Assembly: GCA_918797485.1 (NCBI GenBank)
Contig: CAKKNE010000002.1
Location: 648,501 to 712,500 of the forward strand
Length of the DNA: 64,000 nt
Direction of reading: 5' to 3'
Source: Pelagomonas calceolata
Lineage: Eukaryota; Sar; Pelagophyceae; Pelagomonadales; Pelagomonadaceae
Shown: positions 36,023 to 44,858 of the stretch, piece after piece
Layout: every line of letters begins with the position of its first letter
Numbering within the stretch: the first letter of the stretch is position 1
Notes under the pieces: model-generated
Told to the model about the DNA's origin: nothing
Database searches by the model: none
Seen by the model: only the letters and a program-made list of their open reading frames with translations
Translations under genes and position numbers: made by a program

Positions 36023-36850
36023 ATGTCAGCACCCGGCGAGTACGGAGGCGTCTCGACATCCGATGAAACCCTGCAGTCGACCTTCTCGTCGACGCGCGCG
36101 CGGCTGCAAGCCCACGCCGCGAAGCTGAAGAAATCCATCCTCGAGGGCACGGTCGAGCTCGCGACGCTCGGCACGATCGGTGCTGTTTTGATGGTCTTCG
36201 TCTCGGCGACGGCCATCCTCGGCAACATCACGAGGATAAAACCGGCGAGCGCCTTGCTCATGGTCTATTGCGTCGCGGGCGGCATCGCTTTACTAGTACT
36301 GGAGTTCTCGGCGTCGCCGCCGTCCTTCCTCCCGGGTTTCGTGCTGCACCGCCTCCGGAAATTGCGCCAGATGCTCCACTTCGAGTGCCACATCCTGACG
36401 GTGGCGACGGGCCGCGCGCTGTGCTACCTGTTTTTTGGGAGTTTGCTCCTCGCCGACGCCGGCAGCGCGCTGGGCACGTGCGTGGGTGGCTACCTCGCGT
36501 TCGTGGGCCTCGCGATGCTCTACGTGTCGCGGAGCGCCGTCGCCAAGCTGCGCGCGCTCATGCCGCGCGCGGCCGAGGCCTCGCTGCGGGACGCGTTTGC
36601 CAGGCACGATTCTGATAGCGACGGGAAGCTGTCGAAAGCCGAGTTCGCGGAGCTCTGCGAGGGCTTAGGGGGGGACCTCACGCCGCGCGAGCGCGAGTGC
36701 GCGCTCTCGCTCTTGGATGTGGACGGCTCGGGGACCATCGAGCTCGACGAGTTCCTCGCGTGGTACACCGGCCGCAACTGGCAGATGGCTTTGCACGCCT
36801 TCGGCGCGGGCGAGCCACAACCCTCGGAGAGCGAGGCTGGGCTCGCCTAG
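36023..36850 (+). CDS. four-helix membrane protein with EF-hand pair
   Basis: 275 residues from the ATG at 36023. Four hydrophobic segments lie between about residues 50 and 175 (LGTIGAVLMVFVSATAILGN; ALLMVYCVAGGIALLVLEF; GRALCYLFFGSLLLADAGSA; LGTCVGGYLAFVGLAMLYVS). This layout resembles the COPI-associated/TVP15 family of Golgi membrane proteins. Two EF-hands follow: DSDSDGKLSKAEF and DVDGSGTIELDEF, both with complete calcium-binding loops. A calcium-responsive endomembrane protein is inferred. The start is reached through a leader with several GGGCAGC words. Confidence 0.7.
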   Translation: MSAPGEYGGVSTSDETLQSTFSSTRARLQAHAAKLKKSILEGTVELATLGTIGAVLMVFVSATAILGNITRIKPASALLMVYCVAGGIALLVLEFSASPPSFLPGFVLHRLRKLRQMLHFECHILTVATGRALCYLFFGSLLLADAGSALGTCVGGYLAFVGLAMLYVSRSAVAKLRALMPRAAEASLRDAFARHDSDSDGKLSKAEFAELCEGLGGDLTPRERECALSLLDVDGSGTIELDEFLAWYTGRNWQMALHAFGAGEPQPSESEAGLA

Positions 36851-36886
36851 GTAGGCCCCTTTTTTGTTTTCTAAAAGTACATATCC

Positions 36887-38672
36887 TTACGAGAACAGCC
36901 CCCAGAGCAGCAGCGCCAGTCCCACAACAGCCGTCGCGCGCGCCGCGCCGTTGCACGGCATGTCGACGCCGACCGCGAAGTCGTGGTCGTTCGCGCAGCA
37001 CGTCGTTCTAACGGTAAAGCCCCCGTAGCGCAGCTCCATCGGGTCGCTGACCCAGCGCGCCTGCGTCGATGAAGGTGAGGGGCACGTCGATGGCGTCGAG
37101 GGGTGTGCAGCGCGTCGCGGCGACGGCGTCGAGGGGCCCGCGTCCACCCCGACGCCGTCGAGGGGACGGCGATGCGTCGAGAAGGCAACCCAGAGACGCC
37201 GGAAAACAAGCCTGGTGGCCCGGCCGGTCGCCGGACCGCCGCTTGATGGCGAGGTCCTCCTTCCGAAAATCAATATGCATGCCCGCCGCGGCGTCCTCCG
37301 TGGGAAAACACATGCTGTGGTTCGCGCAGCCCCAGATCGTGGTACAGCGCCGGTCGAAGCCCGCGTCGGAGCCCGGGGCGTGCTCGGGGTTCCGGAAGAG
37401 CTCGCAGACGTCCGTGCGCGCGCAGTACCAGGGCCCGGCGCACTCCTCGGGCGTCGGCGGCGCGCGCGTGCCGCCCGACGCCTTCGCGACGGCGGCGCCG
37501 TCGAGCATGCACTGGCGGTCGCAGAGCACGCGCGCGGGGAGGTACATCTCGTTGCCGTGGAGGCACTGCGCCGAGCTCTGCATGGGGTTCGACGTGTAGG
37601 CGATGTGCATCTCATCCTTGGCGAGGATGTCGAGCACGCCCGACCGCCAGCCCCGCGACGCGTGCAGCTCCCACGTGGGCTTGTCCGTCGGTTGCAGGGT
37701 GGGCTTGAGCGTGATGGTCGGCGCGGCCGACGGCGTTGCGGTGGTGGGCGCGGCCGTGGTCGGCGCGGGCGAGGTCGTCGGCGCGGCCGACGGCGCGGCC
37801 GACGGCGCGGCCGTGGAGGGCGCGGCCGTGGTCGGCGCGCACGTGCCGCCGTCGTCGTAGGGCCCCGAGGTGCACGCTCCCGTGAAATCGCAGGTGAGGC
37901 CAAAATCTTCCGAGACCGGGGTCACATATTCGCACTCCTGCCACGCATGATATTCCGCGTTGCAGGCCGAGGCGGGCCCCGTCGGCTGACTGGAGCTGCA
38001 CACTTCGTAGACAAGGGCCGTTGCTTCGTCGCAATTCGACGGCTCGCAGCCGTAGAAGTAGCTGTAGTCTCCCTCGCCGGGGCCGCACTCCTGCGGCAGC
38101 GATGCGACCGCCGAGTCGCGCGTGATGAGGTAGCTTCCGTCGTCGCCGACCTCCTCCATGCACTCGCACTCGTTCTGGCAGAAGCAGTCGCCGCCGTCTT
38201 CCCAGTCGACGGCCACCAAGCCATCGCCGTATGCGTCCTCACACATCGTCCAGCAGTCGCCCGGCGACGCCGCGCAGCCCACGAGGTCGTCCAGGGCGCT
38301 GTAGCACCACCCCTTCCCGGCGCCGTGGTTCGTTGTGCCGCTTGGAGAGGAATTGAGGTCGCCGGACGTCTCGATGTCGCATTTCTCGTCGTCGTCGTCG
38401 CCGCCGGAGAAGAAGTCGTCCGTGCCGTCGACCGTGCCGTCGTCGATGAGGCCTTGAATGCAGTCTTGCCAAGCGGAGTACTGGGTGGGGCAGGCCGGGA
38501 CAAAGTCGTCGTCGCCGCCGTCGTCCGCCTGGAGGCGGCGCGTCTTGTGCTTGAGCGTATTCAAAGCAGTTGCCCAGCGGTCCGCGCTCTCGATGCGGTC
38601 CCTGGCGGCGGCGCCGGAAAGGCAGAGGGCGGCGGCCAGGCCCAGGGCCGCCAAGCCGAGGCCCAGCCGCAT
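36887..38672 (-). CDS. secreted Cys-rich protein with mucin-like spacer, possible GPI anchor
   Basis: Proposed exons 38672-37212 and 37060-36887 give 544 residues. Signal peptide MRLGLGLAALGLAAALCLSG. A Cys- and acid-rich N-terminal half follows (GDCWTMCEDAYGDG, CFCQNECECMEE), then a P/T/A/S spacer of the PTAAPSAAPS type (probably O-glycosylated), and a second Cys-rich domain (RVLCDRQCMLDG, WGCANHSMCFPTED). The last exon ends in a hydrophobic tail (ATAVVGLALLLWGLFS), as in GPI-anchored proteins. The best frame-keeping junction is a GC-AG intron (37211-37061) giving GHQ|ARWVSDPMEL, but these boundaries are uncertain. The intron holds repeated CCCCTCGACGCC words. Confidence 0.65.
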
Positions 38673-39208
38673 CGGTCACTTGGCTTCAAACCGGTGAGCT
38701 CGTGGTGAGGCCTTGCTGCTGGTAGCGAGGGCAGCCCTTTCGGCCGTGGCGAAGGCTTAGAGGCAGCCTCTCCGCTCGACACGACGCCCTCGATTGATAG
38801 AAATGTCGGGTTTCTCTGGAATCAATCCAGCCCTCCTATATCTACGTGAAGAAGTCCCGGGTACTTTCTAGTGCTGAGGAGACCTTAATTTATTCGGGTT
38901 AAGCTAAACTAAGACCACTAGCCGCTGAAGGGGGGGTCAAAAGCACAGGACCTGGATATCTGCCTAATCTCTGGCTTGTCTCCGTCCGGCACTGGCAGCT
39001 GCCCGAATCGCTTCGCCTGGCTCGGTAGGTCCAATTGCCGTAACGACGTTGCAAAACGTCCTAAATTGGACTAATAAGAGACAAGTGCAGCCAGCCACTG
39101 CACGTGTGCCCGTGACGCACGTGTCGTGCGTCGCGCCCGGGACGCCTCCGCCTTTCTGGTGAACCCGCTGGCGTGGCGGCGGACGGGTGCCACCACAAGC
39201 CCGGCACC
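38673..39208. other. head-to-head intergenic region without CTAG-arm motif
   Basis: 536 bases. A GGGCAGCCC palindrome (38729-38737) lies 57 bases from the leftward start. A T/A-rich patch lies near 38887-38915. The CTAG-arm motif is absent, although single CTAG words occur (38869, 38919). Confidence 0.5.
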
Positions 39209-40441
39209 ATGAGGTGGCTCCCCGCCGCGGCGCTCGCCGCCGCGGCGACGGCGCTGCGGGCGCCGTCCACGCCCAGACGACTGACCCCCCTGCGGCTGTC
39301 GCCGGCCGAGATCATGTACGAGGCGCAGCGCGACGCCATGGCCGCGAGCGCGGAACAGGAGGGCGCGCTCTTCGTGGGCCACACGTCGCCCCTCCGGACC
39401 AAGAAGCTCTCGTACAGTAAGAAGACGAAGCGGAGGGGCAAGAAGGCGAGCGGCTTCAGCGCGCCGGTCGCGGCCGAGTCGCAGGCCGAGAAGGACGCGG
39501 CCGCGCGCTGGCGCAGCCTGAAAAGGGACGGCATACTGAAAATAGAGGGCGCCTGCGCGCCGGCGACCGCGTCGTTGCTGCGCGAGTATGTTGTGGAGGG
39601 CGTCGACAAGGCGCGGCGGGCGGTCCTCGAAGCGAGCGACCCCGCCGACGAGTCGATGAAGCGCTTCCACGCGACGACCGAGCAGCCCTCGCGCTCCTTC
39701 TTCAAGCCCCGGCTCGACGACCCCCAGATCCACGCGGGGCTCGGCGAGCTCTTGGGCGCGGAGTCCAAGCTCGGCGACTTGTTCGCGTTGGCGTGCGGCG
39801 GCGACGACGCGGTCTTCTACGATTACAACGCCCTGCGCACGGAGCCGGGCTGCGCGCGGCAGCCCGTGCTTTGGCGGCGTCCGGTCTTCGACATTACGAT
39901 GGCGTCGCGGCGATGGCGTGCAGATCTGGCCTCCACACCGCCGCCGCCCCCGCACGCCATCGCCGCGATTCGCGACGCGCAGGTCCACTTCGACACGCCC
40001 TTCCAAGAAACCCCACCCCTCTTCACGGCCTTCGTGGCCTTGCAAACGGTCACGGCGGCCATGGGCGCGACGCTCTTCCTCCCGGGCACGCACCTCCAGT
40101 GCCCCTCGCGGTGCGAATTCGACGCGAGCCGCGCGGGCACGGAGCGGCGCGACGCGATGCTGCGCGCGGCCGACGCGCGCTACGCGCTGCTCGAGCCCGG
40201 CGACGTCACGATCTTCGACATGCGCCTGCTGCACTGCGGCACGAAGAACCTCGTCGCAGACGCGGGCGGGAGGACGCGCTACTTCCTCAACTTCACGTTC
40301 TGCAACCCGCGCGCGGACCAGTCGGACCTGGGCCACGTGCCCTGCATCCGCCCGGGCTACGAGCGGCGGATGACGCTCCGCGACGCGCGCGCGGAGCTCC
40401 TGTGCGCGAGCCCCTTCGCGGCGCTCGGGGACGGGCTCTGA
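39209..40441 (+). CDS. 2-oxoglutarate/Fe(II) oxygenase, phytanoyl-CoA-dioxygenase-like, plastid leader
   Basis: Start MRWLPAAALAAAATALRAPS at 39209. Proposed exons 39209-39865 and 39983-40441 give 371 residues; the 117-base intron has no stop in frame, so unspliced RNA would encode 410. Splicing gives ARQP|VHFDTPFQE, placing the HxD iron ligands as in the family. Further sites are FLPGTH, the distal His in LLHCGTKN, and RTRYFLNFTF for 2OG binding. The leader suggests ER or plastid entry. Substrate unknown; relatives hydroxylate lipids or small metabolites. Confidence 0.8.
   Translation: MRWLPAAALAAAATALRAPSTPRRLTPLRLSPAEIMYEAQRDAMAASAEQEGALFVGHTSPLRTKKLSYSKKTKRRGKKASGFSAPVAAESQAEKDAAARWRSLKRDGILKIEGACAPATASLLREYVVEGVDKARRAVLEASDPADESMKRFHATTEQPSRSFFKPRLDDPQIHAGLGELLGAESKLGDLFALACGGDDAVFYDYNALRTEPGCARQPVLWRRPVFDITMASRRWRADLASTPPPPPHAIAAIRDAQVHFDTPFQETPPLFTAFVALQTVTAAMGATLFLPGTHLQCPSRCEFDASRAGTERRDAMLRAADARYALLEPGDVTIFDMRLLHCGTKNLVADAGGRTRYFLNFTFCNPRADQSDLGHVPCIRPGYERRMTLRDARAELLCASPFAALGDGL
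39866..39982 (+). other. in-frame intron with 16-bp inverted repeat
   Basis: 117 bases, GT-AG (GTGCTTTGG to GACGCGCAG). It carries a perfect 16-bp inverted repeat: CGCGGCGATGGCGTGC at 39906-39921 and its complement at 39952-39967. It is a multiple of three with no stop, so retention inserts 39 residues directly before the iron-binding HxD. Confidence 0.75.
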
Positions 40442-40616
40442 CGTCCATCGATATCGCCGTTATCGCACCGACCGTTACGTCTCGCATATCCTGAGTCGAC
40501 CGTCGCCTACGTCTCGCAACACGATCGTAAACATATCCAAGCTATTTTTTACGGTGCTCGTACTACTGGGAGGAGCCCCTGGGGAGACAATGCGCGTCGC
40601 CGGTTCATTGGCGGGC

Positions 40617-40696
40617 GTTGAGGCTGAGGCTGAGGCTAGTTACGTCGCAGGGTTCCCCGTACCCCTCGTTGAGGCTGAGGCTGAGGCTAGTTACGT
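40617..40696 (+). repeat. 29-bp direct repeat, period 51
   Basis: Two identical 29-base copies (GTTGAGGCTGAGGCTGAGG and onward to TTACGT) at 40617-40645 and 40668-40696, with a partial third running straight into the CTAG-arm motif at 40709. They lie in the 473-base gap 40442-40914, which also holds a doubled GCGTCGTAAGC word near 40790-40815. Confidence 0.9.
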
Positions 40697-40708
40697 TGAG
40701 GCTGAGTT

Positions 40709-40731
40709 GCTAGTGTCTTACGGTCGCTAGC
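40709..40731 (+). promoter_or_regulatory. CTAG-arm promoter motif, copy 11
   Basis: A 23-base copy (GCTAGTGTCTTAC, then GGTCGCTAGC), 184 bases before the start at 40915, between two rightward genes. Confidence 0.75.
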
Positions 40732-40914
40732 TCGGCTTGCGAGGCGTGCTCGACTGCGAGCGAAGTGAGGGGACCAGGACGCATCGCGTCGTAAGCGTCG
40801 CGTCGTAAGCGGGCGTCGCACACACGCATTCGTGCACGTCGGTCAGCTTAGGCTGAGCAGTGGCATCAATCACACAGGGGGGTTTGACAGTGCAGTGCAG
40901 AGCTGCAAGGCTGC

Positions 40915-41880
40915 ATGGCGGCCCTCGACAACGACTCCGACAGCGAGCTGGAGCTGGAAGAAAAGCAGTTCACGATCGGCGCGCACGCGTTCCAAGTGCA
41001 CGTGGTCGGAGAGCTGCCGCTCGAGACGCTCTTCGCGCTCGAGAGCAAGCGGGACGAGATCTCGGGCCAGCGCGCCTGGCCCGGCTCGCTGCTGCTGGCG
41101 GCCGAAATATCAGCGAGGCCCGCGCTGGTGGCGGACCGGGCCGTCGTCGAGCTCGGCGCCGGCGCGGGCCTCTGCGCGATGGTCGCGGCGCGCTGCGGTG
41201 CGCGCATGACGGCGGCGACCGACGGCGACGACCGCTGCCTCGATCTTTTGACGAGGAACGTCGCGGCCAACGGGCTCGACGGCGTCGTCACCGTTTCAAA
41301 ATGCTTCTGGGGCCGCGACGCGCCGCCCGTCGGCGATTTGGTACTGGCGGGAGACGTGCTCTACAAGCGGGCGCTCGTCGAGCCCTTCCTCGACGCCCTC
41401 GAGGCGGCGCTCGCGCCGGGCGGGCGCGCGCTGCTGTGCCACCTGCCGCGGGCCGGCGTGTCGCATGAGGTGGTCGAGGCGGCGCTGCGCGCGCGCGAGG
41501 CCGCCGGCGGGCCCGCGCTGGCCGCCGTCCGCGCGCCGGCATCTGCCGAGTTCGGTGACGACTGCACCGCCGACGACGCGGCGGCGGCGCGCGTCTACGA
41601 GCTGTGTCTGCCGGCGGCGGACGACGACGCGGACGCGCGGCGAAGTCGTTTCGCGGTCCGCGTGTCGAATCTCGCGAATCGCGTCGATCTCTCCGCGGTC
41701 CAGAACCTGTTCAGGGGCTGTGGCGTTGCTCTCGTTTATCGCTCCGGCCCGCGCGAGGCCGTCGTATGCCTCCACGACGAGAGCGGCGTCGGGCGGGCGC
41801 TGCGGCTCGACGGCTCGGTGGTTCGGGCGACGGCGATTGCTGTGACGCGCATGAACACCGGTGAGGCCGGGGAACCCTAG
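40915..41880 (+). CDS. METTL21-type methyltransferase fused to RRM-like domain
   Basis: 321 residues. Residues about 15-190 follow the seven-strand lysine-methyltransferase family 16: GQRAWPGSLLLAAEI, the SAM loop VVELGAGAGLCAMVAA, TDGDDRCLDLLTRNVAAN, and GDVLYKRALVEP in place of the usual D/E-x-x-Y motif. Residues about 243-315 (FAVRVSNLANRVDLSAVQNL, FRGCGVALVYRSG, EAVVCLHDESGVGRALRLDG) have the strand-helix pattern of an RRM. Family members methylate translation factors and chaperones. An RNA-binding tail could bring this enzyme to a ribonucleoprotein substrate (inference). Confidence 0.75.
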   Translation: MAALDNDSDSELELEEKQFTIGAHAFQVHVVGELPLETLFALESKRDEISGQRAWPGSLLLAAEISARPALVADRAVVELGAGAGLCAMVAARCGARMTAATDGDDRCLDLLTRNVAANGLDGVVTVSKCFWGRDAPPVGDLVLAGDVLYKRALVEPFLDALEAALAPGGRALLCHLPRAGVSHEVVEAALRAREAAGGPALAAVRAPASAEFGDDCTADDAAAARVYELCLPAADDDADARRSRFAVRVSNLANRVDLSAVQNLFRGCGVALVYRSGPREAVVCLHDESGVGRALRLDGSVVRATAIAVTRMNTGEAGEP

Positions 41881-41998
41881 GAAGATCTAATAACGATGAG
41901 TACGTGGTTATTGCGCAGCGGCACCTGCTGCCCAACGGGGGACCAAATGAGGGAGGGGGAGGAGGAGGGGAGGGAGGGAGGGAGGGATGAAGTATCGT

Positions 41999-42582
41999 TC
42001 AGCAGCCTTCGCACTCAAATCGGCACACGCCCTTGCAAGCCCAGGAAGCACGCACTTCCCGGCCCGTGGCGTCGACGCCGATGCGCTCTTGAGTCCGGCA
42101 GCGGTTCTCTATCTTCTCCGGTTCGCCGGCGATATCATCACAGCCGAGCAAACCTTTGTCACCGGCGTCGTACCGCCAGTACGGGTCGTTGCCACAGTAG
42201 TACTTGTCGCATTCGTCGAAATCGTCCGAATCGACGTCGTTCGGCCAACACTTCCTACTTTCGCAGTAGCCCGTCTCGCAGTCCTCCCAGACTCGGCACT
42301 TCCTTTGCATCTCGCATCGCGGGCAGGGCGGCGGCCCGCCACAATCGACGTCCGACTCCTCGCCGTCTTGCACGCCGTTGGAGCACGCGTCGTTCAGCGT
42401 CGGCCGGTACGTCGGTAGGTACGCCGGAGTCGGTTCGCGCGTCGGTGTGCGAGTCGGTTTGTACCCGCAGTCGCCGAAGCCGTCATATTCGACGCCGCAC
42501 GACGTCGAGGAGCAAGGGGTGTTTGTGAACGCTTTCTTCAGGCTCACGTCGTTTCCCACGCACCAGCCGAGGTCCTTGATGC
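41999..42582 (-). CDS. Cys-rich secreted-type exon, start not found
   Basis: About 194 residues beginning after a plausible 3' splice site (TCACACACAG|GCATCAAGG). The protein has CSSTSCGVEYDGFGDCG, a TRTPTREPTPAYLP spacer, and CSNGVQDGEESDVDCGGPPP followed by CPRC, a calcium- or cysteine-stabilised motif frequent in secreted protist proteins. No ATG occurs on this strand between here and the PP2C gene (42590-43000), and the first in-frame ATG is far inside. Either the first exon lies further upstream, or this is a truncated copy. It is tail-to-tail with the methyltransferase gene. Confidence 0.45.
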
Positions 42583-42994
42583 CTGTGTGTGACTCCGCGT
42601 CCGGTGCGGCGCCGCGCGCGCCACGCTGCGCCGCGCGAGGCGGGCTGGGCGTTACGAGCTCTCGTTTTGGCGAACGCGCGCGCCCACCGGGCGCGCTTCG
42701 CCGTGTGTGCGGCGGTTAAATTGGGCGGGGAGTGGCACTCCTGCGAGTCACAAAAATTTTGTGTCTCTTGAGCACTGAGGGTTGGGGCCAAAGCGGTGGC
42801 GCGGGAAGTGTTGTCGGACGGGACGGGACTCACTTTGGCTTGTGCGCTTTGAAGCGTTTGAACGACGCGATGTGCGAGCTTGCGAGTGTTTGGTGTCCAG
42901 CAACGAAGCAACTCGATGCCGAGTAAACCGGGCAACAGGCCCAAAACGCCGATCCCCAAGCCTAGTGCTGCTGAGCAAACCAATAATAGAAAGG
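42583..42994 (-). other. gap between PP2C stop and Cys-rich exon
   Basis: 412 bases with no ATG on the minus strand. One frame reads a long hydrophobic stretch (VTFLLLVCSAALGLGIGVLG) immediately after the PP2C stop, but it has no start. It is probably 3' untranslated sequence of PP2C, perhaps plus an intron of the next gene. Confidence 0.3.
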
Positions 42995-44396
42995 TTACGC
43001 AAACATGTCCAGCGGCTCGTCCGCCTGCTGCTTCTTCGCCTCGGCGATCGCGCTCTTCGCCTTGGCGCGGACCGCCGCGACCTTGGCCGCGTCGACCCAC
43101 GGGAACTCGACGACGACCGCGGTGACGTTGTCCGCCGCTGACCTGTGGCAATCGACCAGTGAGACACCATCGCGTCGATATTTGATTTTCACACCGCCGC
43201 GACTTGGCGAACGCCTCGCGCACAATCCGCCGCGCACTTTCTTCGGGCTTGCCGAAGTTCTCGACGGCTAGGCTGACGATGGCGCCGTCGTCCAGCACGT
43301 CCGTGACGCCGTCGCAGACGACGACCGCCAACAAATCATCATCTTCCAGAGGAAGGACGCGGACGTCCGGCGCCGCGCTCAATACAGCCGTCGGCCTTTT
43401 GAGTTGCCTATCACCAATAGACCGCGCCACGCTCAAATACAGGGACTTGTTGCGCCGGTCCACCCCGAACCCGACGCCCGCCGCGCTCGTCGCGCGCCAG
43501 ACCCCATTCAAGTCGACCACATACCCACCAGCCTTCTCTATCCTCCGCTTCTCCGTCGCGCTCTCGGGCTTCTGATCTATGGTACCTCGCAAAGCGCCGA
43601 GGCCCCTTGCAATAATAAGTCGCGAGTCGCCCAGGTTCACCGTGACGAGCTTGCGCGCGTGCTCTAATAGTAATCCAGCGCAGACGCAAGAACCGTCGTC
43701 CCACTTCCGCCGGTCCGCCTCGGCCAGGAACGCGTCGTCCAGCTCGAGGAAGGCCCGCTCGATCGCCGGCCGCCACCGCGCGTCGTCTATGTTGACGGTC
43801 GCGGCGGCCGCCGCTTTTGCCCCAGCCTCTCGCAGCGCTTCGGCCCGCTGCTTCGCGGCCTTTTCCACCGTTGACAACGCCGCCCCGGCGTCGCGGCCGC
43901 CTTTTCGTTTTTTGGACGCTTTATCCAACCACCGCCTCCGATTCGTGAGCGCGTCCCGCAGCTCCGCGAGCTCCGGCGACCCGTAGCCGACTGCCCTCAA
44001 TTCCTCGATGCGCGCATCGGCCTCCTTCGCCGCGTTCTCGATGGCCCGCAGTTCCTCCTTTTCGCGCACGGAGGGGAGCACTGGACCAGTGGTGGATGTG
44101 CCCTCGGCGAGCTTGCGCCGCTTGGCCGTCTCGCGCGCGTCCCCCAAGCGCTCCTCGAAGCCCGGGATCGTCTCTCCAATGGTACGCTCGACGGCGCTGC
44201 CGAGATTTGCCTGCACGTAGTCTGCCGCGTGCTCTCCCCCATGCCCGTCGTAGACGCCGAACCACAAACCCAACCCGCCGAGGTGTTTCGCATCCACGCG
44301 GTCCTCGTAGTGGTCCTTCAACCCCTTGAAGCCGTAGGAGCCGTGGCTGATGCGCGCGAGCTGGGCGGCTGCCGCGGCGTCGGGCTGCTGGGCCAT
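42995..44396 (-). CDS. PP2C-type protein phosphatase
   Basis: Exons 44396-43204 and 43142-42995 give 446 residues. The PP2C motifs are in order: DHYEDR, VYDGHGGEHAADYV (metal-binding Asp), GSCVCAGLLL, NLGDSRLIIARG, SVARSIGDRQLKRPTAV, VVCDGVTDVLDDG and, across the splice, FAK|SAADNVTAVVVEF. About 150 charged, coiled-coil-prone residues are inserted between DGHGG and the GSC block (RETAKRRKLAEG, EKEELRAIENAAKEADARI). It is a metal-dependent Ser/Thr phosphatase with no membrane or leader sequence. The intron is a 54-bp introner whose GT comes from the target copy. Confidence 0.93.
43143..43196 (-). mobile_element. introner, 54 bp, in PP2C
   Basis: Gene-strand ends CGGTGTGAAAATCAAA and CTGGTCGATTGCCACAG. 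Flanks CCGCTGAC (43135-43142) and CCGCGAC (43197-43203) differ by one missing base. The interior ATATCGACGCGATGGTG keeps the core word. Older than the 162- and 201-bp copies. Confidence 0.8.
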
Positions 44397-44520
44397 CCTT
44401 GTTTGTTGTAGTTGCGGCAGCGGCAGCGCTGCTGTGGCAGGAGTGTAACTACGTGCGCAAATCAATTTCTAAGCGCCCCGCGATGCGTTTTTGTCGCAGC
44501 TTTTTGCAGCGGCTTTGCTC

Positions 44521-44545
44521 GCTAGTGTCTTAACAGCACGCTAGC
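44521..44545 (+). promoter_or_regulatory. CTAG-arm promoter motif, copy 12
   Basis: A 25-base copy (GCTAGTGTCTTAACA, then GCACGCTAGC) in the 462-base head-to-head gap 44397-44858, 125 bases from the PP2C start and 314 from the start at 44859. The same gap has GTGCGCAAATCAA (44451-44463), a lone half of an introner terminal repeat. Confidence 0.75.
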
Positions 44546-44858
44546 CTCGCATTTTGCGCGCGCACCCAAGGAGACGCGATACACTGCACATAGCAGCGTC
44601 TGACTAAGTCCAAACAAGCCTCGCTGGACGCGCGTTGCATCTTGCAGCGAGAGACGCAGCGGTGAGGCACCCACAACAAACAAACAAGTGGCGCGCGCCG
44701 CATCCACGAGACAGGATGCGCGTCGCAGCAATGGATGATGCTCGCGCGGGCACACACACACGTCGTCGTCGCCGCGGCGCGCACCGTAAAGTGCCGACGC
44801 ACGCACACCAGGGCCGAGCGGCGACCGGAAACGACGCGTCACGCAGGCACACGCAACC

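Noticed and set aside
37215-38708. 497-codon open frame on the + strand opposite the Cys-rich gene
   Set aside because: R/G/V-rich with no start context or domain; the minus strand has the signal peptide and cysteine pattern.
39071-40336. 421-codon open frame opposite the 2OG oxygenase
   Set aside because: Arginine/alanine shadow with no domain; the + strand has the HxD and LLHCGT motifs.
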